Source of the DNA: Liolophura sinensis
Lineage: Eukaryota > Mollusca > Polyplacophora > Chitonida > Chitonidae
Direction: 5' to 3'
Length of the DNA stretch: 64,000 bases
Assembly (NCBI RefSeq): GCF_032854445.1
Contig: NC_088303.1
Coordinates: 9,991,501 to 10,055,500 of the forward strand
Under the pieces are notes generated by a model, which did not search any database, had not been told where the DNA came from, and worked only from the letters and a program-made list of their open reading frames with translations. Shown one piece after another: positions 11,910 through 25,700 of this stretch (position 1 is the stretch's first letter; the number at the start of each line of letters is the position of its first letter). The translations under genes were made by a program, and so were the position numbers.

Positions 11910-14573
11910 TTGGAAGGCGAGATTGTTTCTTACTATGCTGACACTGTTAAATTTCCCCTGGGTTTTGGCGAGTTTGTGGATATTCCTCGGTACGGCTTTC
12001 TCAGAAACATAGAAAGGTGCGGTTGTTTCACAGCATGTAAGCTCTGTCTTTGGCGAGTTGGTGGAGTTGTCCGTTGTCCCGTGTCGCGGGTTTCTCATTA
12101 GAAGGGGAGGTAGTTTCTCACCACGCAGGCTCTGTCTGATTTCTTCAAGGCTTTGACAAGTTGGCGGTTGTTCCCCGGGACGGGTTTCTCAGAATCACTG
12201 GAAGGCGAAATAGTTTCTCACCATGGAAGCTCTGTCTGATGTCCTGGGGGATTTTCCCAGGATCATAGATGGCGTGGTTGCTTCTCAGCAGACTGTGTCT
12301 GATTTCCTCAGGGTTCTGGCGAGTTCACGTTGTTTCCTCGGTAAGACTTCTCCAGAATCATGGATGGCGTGGTTGCTTCTCAGCAGATTGTGTCTGATTT
12401 CCTCAGGGTTTTGGCGAGTTCACGTTGTTTCCTCGGTAAGACTTCTCCAGAATCATGGATGGCGTGGTTGCTTCTCAGCAGACTGTGTCTGATTTCCTCA
12501 GGGTTCTGGCGAGTTCACGTTGTTTCCTCGGTAAGACTTCTCCAGAATCATGGATGGCGTGGTTGCTTCTCAGCAGACTGTGTCTGATTTCCTCAGCGTT
12601 TTGGCGAGTTCACGTTGTTTCCTCGGTAAGACTTCTCCAGAATCATGGATGGCGTGGTTGCTTCTCAGCAGACTGTGTCTGATTTCCTCAGGGTTTTGGC
12701 GAGTTCACGTTGTTTCCTCGGTAAGACTTCTCCAGAATCATGGATGGCGTGGTTGCTTCTCAGCAGACTGTGTCTGATTTCCTCAGGGTTTTGGCGAGTT
12801 CACGTTGTTTCCTCGGTAAGACTTCTCCAGAATCATGGATGGCCTGGTTGCTTCTCAGCAGACTGTGTCTGATTTCCTCAGGGTTTTGGCGAGTTCACGT
12901 TGTTTCCTCGGTAAGACTTCTCCAGAATCATGGATGGCCTGGTTGCTTCTCAGCAGATTGTGTCTGATTTCCTCAGGGTTTTGGCGAGTTCACGTTGTTT
13001 CCTCGGTAAGACTTCTCCAGAATCATGGATGGCGTGGTTGCTTCTCAGCAGACTGTGTCTGATTTCCTCAGGGTTTTGGCGAGTTCAGGTTGTTTCCTCG
13101 GTAAGACTTCTCCAGAATCATGGATGGCGTGGTTGCTTCTCAGCAGACTGTGTCTGATTTCCTCAGGGTTTTGGCGAGTTCAGGTTGTTTCCTCGGTAAG
13201 ACTTCTCCAGAATCATGGATGGCGTGGTTGCTTCTCAGCAGACTGTGTCTGATTTCCTCAGGGTTTTGGCGAGTTCACGTTGTTTCCTCGGTAAGACTTC
13301 TCCAGAATCATGGATGGCCTGGTTGCTTCTCGGCAGACTGTGTCTGATTTCCTCAGGGTTTTGGCGAGTTCAGGTTGTTTCCTCGGTAAGACTTCTCCAG
13401 AATCATGGATGGCCTGGTTGCTTCTCAGCAGACTGTGTCTGATTTCCTCAGGGTTTTGGCGAGTTCAGGTTGTTTCCTCGGTAAGACTTCTCCAGAATCA
13501 TGGATGGCCTGGCTGCTTCTCAGCAGACTGTGTCTGATTTCCTCAGGGTTTTGGCGAGTTCACGTTGTTTCCTCGGTAAGACTTCTCCAGAATCATGGAT
13601 GGCCTGGTTGCTTCTCAGCAGATTGTGTCTGATTTCCTCAGGGTTTTGGCGAGTTCACGTTGTTTCCTCGGTAAGACTTCTCCAGAATCATGGATGGCGT
13701 GGTTGCTTCTCAGCAGACTGTGTCTGATTTCCTCAGGGTTTTGGCGAGTTCACGTTGTTTCCTCGGTAAGACTTCTCCAGAATCATGGATGGCCTGGCTG
13801 CTTCTCAGCAGACTGTGTCTGATTTCCTCAGGGTTTTGGCGAGTTCAGGTTGTTTCCTCGGTAAGACTTCTCCAGAATCATGGATGGCCTGGTTGCTTCT
13901 CAGCAGACTGTGTCTGATTTCCTCAGGGTTTTGGCGAGTTCACGTTGTTTCCTCGGTAAGACTTCTCCAGAATCATGGATGGCCTGGTTGCTTCTCAGCA
14001 GACTGTGTCTGATTTCCTCAGGGTTTTGGCGAGTTCACGTTGTTTCCTCGGTAAGACTTCTCCAGAATCATGGATGGCCTGGTTGCTTCTCAGCAGATTG
14101 TGTCTGATTTCCTCAGGGTTTTGGCGAGTTCACGTTGTTTCCTCGGTAAGACTTCTCCAGAATCATGGATGGCCTGGTTGCTTCTCAGCAGATTGTGTCT
14201 GATTTCCTCAGGGTTTTGGCGAGTTCACGTTGTTTCCTCGGTAAGACTTCTCCAGAATCATGGATGGCGTGGTTGCTTCTCAGCAGACTGTGTCTGATTT
14301 CCTCAGGGTTTTGGCGAGTTCACGTTGTTTCCTCGGTAAGACTTCTCCAGAATCATGGATGGCGTGGTTGCTTCTCAGCAGACTGTGTCTGATTTCCTCA
14401 GGGTTTTGGCGAGTTCAGGTTGTTTCCTCGGTAAGACTTCTCCAGAATCATGGATGGCGTGGTTGCTTCTCAGCAGACTGTGTCTGATTTCCTCAGGGTT
14501 TTGGCGAGTTCACGTTGTTTCCTCGGTAAGACTTCTCCAGAATCATGGATGGCGTGACAACCATGTCCAGGTA
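11910..14573 (+). repeat. 95-bp tandem array (24 regular units plus diverged 5' units)
   Basis: From 12265 to 14545 the words ATAGATGGC/ATGGATGGC recur exactly every 95 bp, giving 24 unit steps. Before 12265 the same words occur with more divergence, back to about 11910. Each unit contains TGATTTCCTCAG, a 29-nt segment starting GGTTTTGGCGAGTTCA, and then CCTCGGTAAGACTTCTCCAG. Variation is limited to a few sites (GCGTGG/GCCTGG, CACG/CAGG, GACTG/GATTG). The short open frames inside are by-products of the period. Confidence 0.97.
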
Positions 14574-16819
14574 AGGCATACAGTATTGGCTACCCTGGCC
14601 GGTGTACGTCAAGAAAGACGAACGATTGTGGAGGCGCCATTAACAAACCTCTTATGAGACTCAGTAAATAGTAATCAGCACAGTCACGCTCAGTGTCGAG
14701 AAAGACAAGGAAGGTTTTCTAGAAACTGGAGCTTTGTTTAAGTGTCTCTTCAGCTCTTCTTTCGAATACGCGAGCGCCAAGTTGATTGGCAAAGTTTACA
14801 CACGTTACATAAAAATTCCTAAAAAAAGCCCCAACAAAGCAATAAGAAAAAAATAAAAAGTAAACTGGCTGTTAATACTGGGACATTGACTAACTGTCTT
14901 GTTTAGCCGTTTCACTTCTGTCAGATTGTCCACGTTGTTCAGTACCGGTATTGTACGATTTGTGTGGCCTGTGGAAGCGATGGATATTGTCAGGTTAACT
15001 CTTCTCCCGTACTTTAATTTAGGGTGACACGTATTTATGCATTCCCTTCATTTTATTGTATTTCTCCTCTTTCAATTACATAAATGTGGTTTAATATTAT
15101 CAATGAAACCTAGCAGGTATATTCCAGAGCACAAACATCCCCCGCATGTATAGAGCTACCGTCTTCCCAGGCAATACATTTATTGTCCTTTCTGTCAGTT
15201 TTGAGAAGTGTTAGAATGCGTGATGCATTGAACAAATTCTGTTTGTTCTTTGTTCAGACATGACGCGATGTATTGTACAATCGAAGATGTTAATCTTAAT
15301 CATCAAATCCGACATAAACCAAAACCAAAACAAACAAACAAAAAAAACCCCCCAATGTCGGCCATTCTCATACAAACATTCATTTAAGATACGACAGAGA
15401 GCATACCAAGTGGAAGGCCGCAACAGTTTCCGTTGGTGTCACGAGGAACTAGAAGATATTCGAGGCTGACGATCTGATTTGATGCCACAAAGTCCGAAAA
15501 CATGTACTCTCATATGATGATACAAACTGGTGTAGATGTACCAAAGTCGTGTTTTTTTTAGTGAATGTGCCAAGTGAGGAGGCCAGTCAAGAAGCTAGCG
15601 AAATGCAGTGGTTTACTGTATTCTCCTTTCGGTTTCTTCTCAGATCTGTATGGGTTTTGTGTGGATTCCTCTGGGCTATTTGGCGTTTCCACTTGTGCCC
15701 ACAGTGGTTATATTTGTAAATATTACACACTTCTGCCTTGCAGTGACCACCTTAAGTTAAAATCCCCCCCCCCCCCACACACACAAGAGGTTTTGTTCAG
15801 TATATCTATAGCGCACGATGTACTGAGAATGCTAAACTTTGTGTAACGTTAATTGCCTTACTTCTCTCGTCGACATTCTTGCACCCAAAACGGCCCCCCC
15901 CTCTTCCCAACATAAACACACACACCTCCTTCACCCTTCCTTGGGTATAGAGATATTTATGGTGTCTTGAAATGTCTTTTCAGAGCAAGTAGGTATTCTT
16001 ATCTTGTTTATCTTAGTTCACACGGTCTCTGTGTGTAGGTCGTCTACTGTCAACGACTATTCTGCATTAACATGACAGGTTTGGCGAATTTAAACTCCAT
16101 GGTCAAGAAGTAGTGAATATCTACATCCACATAAGACTCGTGTGTACTCGGGCATGACGATAAATTTAATCCTTCTTGCACAAGCGCATGCTGGTACATA
16201 CATATAAGCAGTCGTATCAATTGTGTATCTTTAGTGTAACCGCTTAGCGAAAGAATGTAACAGACATTGAGGGAAGGTGAGCGGTGGGAATATACACCGG
16301 GCAGGCGAGACGAATAGGTAGGCACACAGGTAAGATCACTGCTTAACAGTCTCTTGTTTGTGTTTGAAGTTTGGTTTCGTTACATATATACATCTACAAC
16401 TGGGACATACACAACAGGGTCATTGTCCGTGGGTTGCACTTAGTCCTTTTCAATCCCTTGACATCATCTTACCTGCACTAGCTGTGTAGACACCTTGACC
16501 CAGCCTTTTGAAAATGTGTTTACACTATGTTACATTGTACTATGACGTGATCGTAAACACAGGGAATAACTTAACCGCAGTGTGCCTCGTGGTTGTTCCG
16601 GCACTTGTACCTCCAGTCCGTGCTACCTAAAGACGTCCAGTCCACGCTGCATATCGACACACTCACAGTCGCAGGTGCGTTTTCTAATACTGTGCAGTAC
16701 AGGTAAGCACCTATACAGGTTTCTTATAATGGTTAACAGGAGCAAAAAATGCACCCATTTCTTTATTTGCCGATGTATACCTGATATATATACATATGTA
16801 GGCAACATAATATGTATCT
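14574..16819. other. Spacer without recognised genes
   Basis: I see no exon with homology here. It holds poly-C and CA tracts near 15760-15785 and a C-rich patch near 15893-15925. Short open frames at 15260-15846 show no recognisable family and no splice context. Confidence 0.5.
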
Positions 16820-17062
16820 TTTTATTCGAATGGAGTTTCACGCCATATTCAAGAATATTTCACTATTTTATATGACGGTGGATAGCGTTATTGTGGGAGG
16901 AAACTGGGCAGACATCCACAATCATCCGCAGGTTTCTGACAGACATTCCCCTGGAGAGAAAGCCAGCATGAGCTGGACTTGAACTCACAACGGTCGCATT
17001 GGAGAGAGGCTCCTGGGTCATTGTCCTGCGCTAGCACTTAATCACAAGGCCACGAAGGCCTC
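16820..17062 (-). mobile_element. SINE type A, nearly full length
   Basis: On the + strand it reads from a T-rich tail (TTTATTCGAATGG) through CGCCATATTCAAGAATATTT, GTGGGAGGAAACTGGGCA, GAAAGCCAGCATGAGCTGG and GAGAGGCTCCTGGGTCATTG to CCACGAAGGCCTC, the reverse of the tRNA-like head. Confidence 0.85.
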
Positions 17063-17778
17063 GTGAACATACTACGCATCGATGGATAGCACAAAGCATC
17101 TTTTACTGTCAAAAGCAATTAACTCCTTCCGAATTTATTTGCGTAGTCTGATATCAAATGTAATATACAAAACAACCGACAGGTTTTCCGGGCGACACAA
17201 ACTCCGTTTTCTTTGAAAGACGAGAGAAATACATGTAAACTGTAAGCATAGTGTGCTAGACAAAGAAGATTGATGTTTTGTGCAACACCGTCTCATAGTG
17301 TCACCTGTAGCACATCGTGAAAACAGTGCTTGCATTAGAAACAGTATCAGTTGACGGTATGTGACTCGTGCCCTGCCCAAAACAGACATTATGCATGTAC
17401 ATATAATTAGCCCAAATCATGTCCGGAAAGTGTATATATTAATCCCGGCATTTTGGACTGTTGACACCACTCTAAAATAGAAAAGGATTTGCTCACAATA
17501 CGGCGAGTATGTCGCATTAGACGATGCCTCCGATATCTGAACTCCACGGCGATCAGTTTTCTGCTAAACATCAGAGGGCACATTCATAAAACCGTAGATC
17601 ACTTTTTCGCAACTTTTCTCGTTGCCTAAGAGCATTATAACCCACTTAAGAAGTTTTCGTGTGTCTAATCACACGCTTCAACCTTATAAATAGGTTTATG
17701 CATTATTATTCCTCATTATTTTGCCTGTTTCTCAACCTCCATTCTTGAGTAAATGATTACCAATGTACAAACTACTCA

Positions 17779-18003
17779 CCGTCTCACCAATGCGGTCAGT
17801 GTGGGTTCAAGCCCAGCTAATGTCGGTTTCCTCTGCGGTCGTACGTGGGAAGGTTTGTCAGCAACGGATGGTCGTGGGTTTTCCCCGGGCTCTGACATGT
17901 CTGCCCGGTTTCTCCCATCTTCTAGGTCGCTGTCGTATAGGTGAAATATTATTGAGTACGGCCTGAAACACCAAATAAATAAATAAAATAAATAAATAAA
18001 CGA
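17779..18003 (+). mobile_element. SINE type A
   Basis: Contains TCTCACCAATGCGGTCAGTG, GTTCAAGCCCAGCTAATG, GGATGGTCGTGGGTTTTCC and GTGAAATATTATTGAGTACG, and ends in AAAT repeats. The tRNA-like head is mostly absent. Confidence 0.85.
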
Positions 18004-18009
18004 ATACCA

Positions 18010-18690
18010 ATGAATATACACTGGTCACCCTGTAGGCTACCAGTTAGTTTGGTTACCTGTGTATACACACTGCTTACCATGTATATGGCTGGCTTATCAT
18101 CAGTAGTTACCAATGTGTGCACTGCCCACCCTGTATAAGCTAGTTTGGTTACCAGTGTATACACACTACGTACTGCGTATATGGCTGATTTACAGTCAGT
18201 GGTTACCAATATGTGCACTGCTCACCCTGTATAAGCTAGTTTGGTTACCAGTGCATACACACTACGTACTGCGTATATGGCTGATTTACAGTCATTGGTT
18301 ACCAATATGTGCACTGCTCACCCTGTATAAGCTAGTTTGGTTACCAGTGCATACACACTACGTACTGCGTATATGGCTGATTTACAGTCATTGGTTACCA
18401 ATATGTGCACTGCTCACCCTGTATAAGCTAGTTTGGTTACCAGTGCATACACACTACGTACTGCGTATATGGCTGATTTACAGTCAGTGGTTACCAATGT
18501 GTGCACTGCTCACCCTGTGTGGTTAGTTTGATTACCAGCGTATATACACTACGTACCATGTATATGGTTGATTTACAGTCAGTGGTTACCAATGTGTGCA
18601 CTGCTCACCCTGTGTGGTTAGTTTGATTACCAGCGCATATACACTACGTCCCATGTATATGGCTCACCAATGTGAACGTTGGTCACCATG
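18010..18690 (+). repeat. 96-bp minisatellite
   Basis: About seven units with a 96-bp spacing (for example ATGGCTGATTTACAGTCA at 18181, 18277 and 18373). Units combine TGGTTACCAATATGTGCACT and TTGGTTACCAGTGCATACAC, two halves that resemble each other, suggesting an older period of about 48 bp. The edges are more diverged. Confidence 0.93.
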
Positions 18691-19010
18691 CACTGCTTAG
18701 ATACCATCCATTAAGTAGTTTTTCTTGAAAAACAGCATTGAGCCCCTCCCCCCCCCCCCCGAATTACTGGGTGAAATAACTGTTCCTTAGACAATGATTA
18801 CTTTTCACCCATAGGTAGATAAGTAAACTACTTGTATATGTCGATGCGGGTATTGTGACGTGACTTTACGAATAGCTCTTGCTATTTACCTGTGCAGAGC
18901 ATAGTCTGTTGTCACACTCTCCCTGTCTATATTTGCTTGCCTGTCTGTTGAAGGCACGTGTAAGACTACATACATGCGTGCCATTCGTTTTGTGGCAGGA
19001 CATGATGCAG
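18691..19010. other. Short spacer
   Basis: A poly-C tract lies near 18747-18761. I see no gene, RNA or element beyond this. Confidence 0.4.
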
Positions 19011-19370
19011 CTGAGCAGTTGAGTGAGTGAGTGGTTAGGATTGTAATGTGTACGTGTAATGTGCCTCCTTGTTGCAGGACGGATTTCCACCGCTCTTTTA
19101 TCTAGTGCTGATTCAATGAGACGATTTACCGAAAGCAAGTGAGCGGCCCGCCCGAGTCATTATGCTGATGCGGGTCACTAGTCGTTGCACTATCCCCTAA
19201 ATGCTGAGCGCCAAGCGAGGAAGCTACAACTTCCGCGTTCAGGTCTTAGGAGTGACCCGACCCAGGGTTGACCCTGGATCTAACCCCCCCCCCCCCAACC
19301 CCCCAACCCCCCAACCCCCAATGCGGACGCTCTACCAGCTGAGTAATCGGGGCAGGTCTGAGCAGTTGAG
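19011..19370 (-). mobile_element. Full-length tRNA-derived SINE (type B) with 13-bp target duplication
   Basis: Flanked by identical direct repeats CTGAGCAGTTGAG at 19011-19023 and 19358-19370. On the minus strand it starts with a tRNA-like head (ACTCAGCTGGTAGAGCGTCC, A-box) and a B-box-like GGTTAGATCC. It continues through GGAAGTTGTAGCTTCC and GGTGGAAATCCGTCCTGC and ends in CACTCACTCACTC. A G-rich expansion (poly-C on the + strand, 19283-19318) interrupts the head. Confidence 0.9.
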
Positions 19371-20775
19371 GATCTCGTCGTAAAGAGGCAAGGATATAAA
19401 ATTTTGGATGGAAGCCTTTGATACCAGTCATATAAATAAATAAATAAACGAATAAATAAACTAAATTCTTTGTTTGCAGCTACAACGGGATTTCCTGTCT
19501 ATTTCTGTATCTACACGTAACCTTGAATATAGCACATCTCAGACCTGTACCTCATCGTTTGCACTGAAAACAGAAAAACTATACATACTTATTCAAAAGC
19601 ATTTGGACATGTGAATGCGCAGTTATTCTGTACATATGTATAATAAGAGATTAAATACTAAAACAGTTTGCTATAGCTATGTCCGCTCAATAACTTCGGA
19701 AGTTGAATCTTACTTCAGTCAGGAATTACAGGAATTGATAAATCTTTTATAATATTATATTTGACTTTTGTTTCCCACATTTTGTATATCTCAAATGTTA
19801 TTCAGTGTAACAACCTTTCGGTCTGAAACCCTGTTGAAATCCTTAGGGTTATTACTATTCCCGACAAAACTATTTCACGTTTGTAGCGACAACCATCTGT
19901 TAGAAATTCACAAAACTTAAGGTTCAGGGTAGTATTTAAAGTTGTAGCCCGTAACTTTTTGTCTGATTCGGTAACATGACTTTTGGATTTTAATGAAAAG
20001 ATTTTAATGAGAGACGGTATATGCGCGTAACAAGGAGAGTCTGACTTTTTCGTTCATGTCATGCATGTATACTATAGGAACTATATGTAGTGTAGGTTTT
20101 ATGCACTTTTTCTCTATTGAATCCTCAAGACAAAAGATATTGAAGAGATTATTGCATGTCTTCCATGAACAGTTGATATATTTGGGAATTTAATTTGTAC
20201 TAACTATAGATATGTTCATGTTAATTTAAGCAGGATGGTCTCTAGGCCTGAGCGTACTGAGCCTGGCCCCCCATCAAGGATCTACTATATGGTCACTGGT
20301 TTTCTTAATTCATTCTTATTTGTGATGTGGATGATTTGTGGTTTTCGACACAAGATAACCAGAGTAGTAGCTTCTCAGACCGACAGATGGCTTTTTACCT
20401 CCAAGTTGTTTAATTGTAACAAAAATGCATACATTCAGAATTCCGTTAATTACGAATTAGGTAGGTAAATTAATAGGTGTTTTCTTGCTGTTCAGCGACA
20501 GATGAGATGAAGACATGCTTAAATGCAAGAAAGGGAACCCGTTTGCCCACGAAGTCCGGACAAAGAGAAAATTTGTTGGGCTGATAATGGTGTTCCAAAA
20601 AGCTTTCCCCTCATGGTCATATTCAATACTACATACTTTACAGAGTTGCGAGTGCAATACATTAGGTCAAGTGAATACTGGACTTAACGCTTACATTATC
20701 AAACAAAATATGGAACATTGTGATTGTTGTCACATGACTCTATTGACAGGTTTTATTTTTCAGCCACTTTTTACC
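19371..20775 (+). other. Region upstream of SLC5-A
   Basis: AT-rich, with an AAAT tract at 19431-19460. No gene is recognised. A polypyrimidine run and CAG at 20761-20763 directly precede the SLC5-A start, so the start codon probably lies in a second exon, with a non-coding first exon and promoter somewhere upstream. I cannot place the promoter. Confidence 0.4.
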
Positions 20776-22678
20776 ATGGCGGATTTTAATGAATTGGAGC
20801 ACCACGAGAGCACTCGTTTGGAAGCCGCTGACATTGGTGTGGTCGTCGCTTATTTCGTCTGCGTCATCATTGTGGGCATATTTGTAAGTATGTCTTTGGA
20901 TTGTTTTGGTGCATTGATCTATAAAACTGGTATCCATATTTTATTGATAGATTGATGTTTAACGCCTGTGTTCAAAACGTTTTTGTCATACACAAAAGGG
21001 ATGGGATGTGAGTTGCTGTTTTTGGGCCCTTGCATGAACAGTTGGCATGAGTGTCCTTCCTGGTAAACTGACAAGAGGGTGGATTTCATCAGTTAGGCGT
21101 GACTTTTGTCAAGTATCACACTGTCGTCGCCGCACTGGTTTTGAGGATAATTGTTAATTAGCTACAAGTTAGGCAGGAAGTTGAATGAAATTTTGAGCAC
21201 AGGTTGCCCCTGGACTAAGGACCAATCCGTTCATTTTCATTGTGACCAAGGTCGGGATCCCGATTCAGGAATTCTTTACACGATTCTTCATTATTGACAT
21301 ATATGATGAAATTGCAGAGTAATTATCCTTTGCCTGTAGTGTGCTGGGACGGATGATAGCACACCTAGCGTGCTTTCTACTTTGTTCTGTATGACCAATG
21401 TCGGGATTTGGAGGAGATTCCGGGTTATAGGCGAATGTTCTCCTCTTACGCTGCGCTCGACGCCCAAGCCGGATCTTACTCTTCCAAAATGAAGCCTTAA
21501 AGGATAGGTACTTCGGCAATGCCTCTGTGCCGCTCATAAAACTTGCAGTTATACCGCATGAGGCAAGGTTGATATCATTGACCTACTCTAACACTTCTCT
21601 CGTTACGACGGTGCACTCTAGGGTATCAATTCAAGTGACGGCAAGCAGGGTACGGTAACCGATTCAGGACTATCAGTTTCAAGGTCCATAATACGTTAAG
21701 ACCTAAAAGCATTGCTACAACTTCACGTGTTCTTTACATGTACAACTTCACCTGTTCTTTACATGTACAGTTCCATAATCTTCACATCCTGTCAATGCCA
21801 TCATAAATGTTTTTGATGTCTGGCTTGATATATACATCAAGCCGCTAATAAATAGACACCCTTGTTTATCGTTTCCATGACAACGTCAGGGTTGTCAGGC
21901 ATACCTGACCAGGTGCAGTGTTTACTCAGGGCTTTCAGGCATACCTGATTATGTGTGGTGTTTACTTAAGGTTGCCAGGCATACCTGGTTATGTGTGGTG
22001 TTTACTCAGGGTTGCCTGGCATACCTCGTCATGTGCTGGTCATGTGCTGTGTTTACTCAAGGTTGTTAGTCATACCTGGCCAGGTGCGGTGTTTACTCGT
22101 GGTTGACAGGCATACCTGACCAGGTGGGGTGTTTACTCAGGGTTGACAGGCATACTTGACCAAGTGCAGTGTTTACTCAGGGTTGTCAGACATACCTGGC
22201 CAGGTGCGGTGTTTACTCGTGGTTGACTATGTGCGGTGTTTACTCGGGGTTGTAAGGCATATCTGACCAGGTGCGGTGTTTACTCAGGGTTGTCAGGCAT
22301 ACCTGACCAAGTGCGGTGTTTACTCAGGGTTGTCAGACATACCTGGTCAGGTGGGGTGTTTACTCAGGGTTGTCAGGCATGCCTGGTCATGTGCGGTGTT
22401 CATTCACTGTTGTCAGGCATACCTGGTCAGGTGTGGTGTTTACTCAGGGTTGTAAGGCATACCTGGTCAGGTGGGGTGTTTACTCAGGGTTGTCAGGCGC
22501 ACCTGGTCCTGTGCGGTGTTTACTCAGGGTTGTCAGGCATACCTCGCCAGGTTGCTTGGCTTTTTCTGTTCTCCGCATTCCCCACATCCATGAAACTGGC
22601 CATTATTATGCAAGTGCAATATTACTATTTACAGCGTAATAAATAATAAAACAAACAAACAAACAAATAAATAAATAA

Positions 22679-22741
<63 letters not shown>

Positions 22742-25700
22742 ATATCCCTTTGGGTAGGAATAGTTACTTCCCATGATATTAACTTAAGCCTGAAATGCAA
22801 GTTTCAAGCGCCGTTTACTTGCATAGTTACTAGCATGCACTGTTGTAGTATTACCGTTATGTCTAGGACAGTGTCATGTCTTGCCATGATAGAACAGCAC
22901 ACGTGTACTTGATTTGTCAAAAGACATGCAACTGGAACAGTCTTGAAGAATGTGATTTTTGTTTCAGGCGATGTGGAGATCAAGCAAGGGCACCCTCAGT
23001 GGATACTTCCTGGCTGGGCGTTCCATGAACTGGATACCGGTGAGTACTACTGTGTCTGTGAAAAAGGACACCCTCAGCGGATACTTCCTGACTGGGCGTT
23101 CCATGATCTGGATACCGGCGAGTACTGCTCTGTCAAACAAGGGTACCGTCAGCAGATACTTTTTGGCTGGGAATACCATGATCTGGATACAGGTGAGTGC
23201 TGAACCTACTGCATGTCAAACAAGGACACCCTCAACATATACGTTTCTGGCTGCGCGCTCCATGATGTCGATGCTGGTGAGTCTGTCAAACAAGGACACC
23301 CTCAGTGGATACTTCCTGACTGGGCGTTCCATGAACTGGATACTTGTAAGTACTACTGTGCCTGTCAAACAAGGGTATCGTCAGCGGATACATCCTGGCT
23401 GGGCGCTCCGTGACCTGGATACCGGTGAGCAGGCCTATTACAGGTGAGCACGCCTATTGAGCAGCAAATACACTCAATTTATCAACCAATCAGTGGATGA
23501 AAAAATCAGTTAGCAAACAAGAAAATAATCAAAATATTCAGAAATAAGATTGCCATTTGCGGTTGAAATGTTTTGATCAGCACTTCTTATATTTAACAGG
23601 TGGGCGCCTCCCTGTTTGTCAGTAACATCGGAAGCGAGCATTTCATTGGCTTGGCCGGATCTGGGGCCGCCCGTGGCATCAGCGTTGGGGCCTGGGAATT
23701 CAATGTGCGTGAGAATAAACAGCTCAGCCGTTGTTCAGTTCAAAACCATTGACATGTACAAAGGCGAATTACTTCCTCATTACTTCCTAAATGTTCACCT
23801 TCCTCAAAATGTCAATGCAACTTAACTGAATAAAGGTTCATCATACATGACGAAATGCTAGTATCACTATCGTGTACATTTCTATGTGTTTCTCTGTTTT
23901 AGGCAATCTTGCTGATTCAGTTACTGTGTTGGATCTTTGTGCCGGTGTACATGGCGAGTAGTGTAAGTGCTTCAATCAGAGCACGTAGCTAAGTCATTGA
24001 AAAGACTGTAAGTCTGTAAGATGAAAACATAGAGAATTACAGTACTGTCCTATGCTAATTAGAAATATTGCATGCTTGTGGAAAGAAAATCCGTGTAGGA
24101 TGGTTGTACGTGTAGGCCCAATATGTGAGGAAAATGTTCACATCATACGCCGTTCATATATATACTGCCAAGATGAGTGTATCATCCGCGCATGACTGAA
24201 CAAGATGGGCGCAGGATAGGCGAGAGATACACGTGGGATATGTCACCAGAATAAGGCAGTTCTGTAGGAGAAGTATTAGGGCTGGCAATCAGGTTCTTTC
24301 CAAAATGGAAGCAAATCTATATCATGGTTTAATCAAATAATCTCTTATTTCACATGTGTTTGTTATGTTTTAATTACCAACTCTGTTTTTTTGTTGTTGA
24401 TTCTAACAGACTTATACTATGCCTGAATATCTCTCCAAGCGCTTTGGTGGGTCCCGGTTACGTGTGTATTTCGCAGTTCTCTCCCTTGTTCTGTACATCT
24501 TTACGAAGTGTTCGGTTAGTATCTAAGAAGTTCGAGTTATATGTAGTGTACAGTTCTATCACCTATCCAATCTTACGACGGTATGGGTCAACAGATGACA
24601 CAGTACACAAGATGAGACATCACTCACAGGATGGGACAAGATACACCATTAACGCTCTGTTAAAATTTGCGTTGTTTCTGTGTTGTACAGAGTTCAAGTC
24701 ATGATTATTAGCCGTTAGCGTTGATCTTCTTGTGCCGTGAAGTGTATTTGTAAGATATTGATAAAATAACATTGATGAGGTTTACGAATATTTTGAAAGA
24801 TTATTTATGGAAAGGTCGCTAATATTGATCAGCTACATAAATGGAATACGACAGTAATATCACATGACTTTCATTGTGACTATATGCATAATCATTTTCA
24901 TGCACAATTTACAAAAATGATAGTGAGCCGGAGCCGGTTAATGTGAAAAAAGGGCTTTGTAATATGATGGTATAAATACATGGTGTTTTATAATGATGTT
25001 TTTGCACCGTTTCTGTTCAAGGTTGACTTGTACACAGGCGGCATCTTCATTCAACAGTCTTTGAAGTGGAACCTGTACCTGTGCATATTTATACTGATTG
25101 TTATCACGGCTCTGTTGACCGTGTCAGGTAACGGCTGTGTTAGTTTCATCCATTTCGATTCACTTAGGCCTAGAGTTCAAAGCTGTGCTAAAATAGTTCA
25201 CTTAAAAAAGCGCGGTGAGGTTTTGGTGGGCATTGGGACGGATGTATTACATCAGCAATAATATTTTATAGTCCAAAATATTTCTACACTGTGAGGTGAA
25301 TCCATGTGCATACATGCTGACAGTTCGTAGTTTTAGAAAAAAAAATCAATGAATGCTTTTTAGATTATGAATGAAGAAAGATGATTCAGTCTGCCAATCA
25401 AATGTTTCTTGTAGGTGGACTGACAGCTGTCATCTATACAGATACACTTCAGGCATTCCTCATGGTGGGAGGGGCTATTGTCCTCATGTGCTACGGTATG
25501 TATGCGTAACGAAGTATGTGATGGGTAGTACCACTTTAGGGGCTGGCATAAGATAAAAACTAAATTCTTTATGATATTTCCGAGTATTTAAAATCGAATT
25601 GTTCGCTAGTTAGCTGACATCAACATAATGTTGAGATAATATAACTATCTAAACTGTGAATAGCAGGGGAAATATTTCATTTCCATATAAATGATTATGC

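Noticed and set aside
12223-14657. A ladder of 75-codon open frames starting every 95 bp
   Set aside because: They are by-products of a 95-bp repeat that is not a multiple of three; each frame meets the same stop. No homology or splice support for a protein.
18113-18526. 137-codon frame with repeated WLPICALLTLYKLVW
   Set aside because: The 96-bp satellite is a multiple of three, so one frame remains open by chance.
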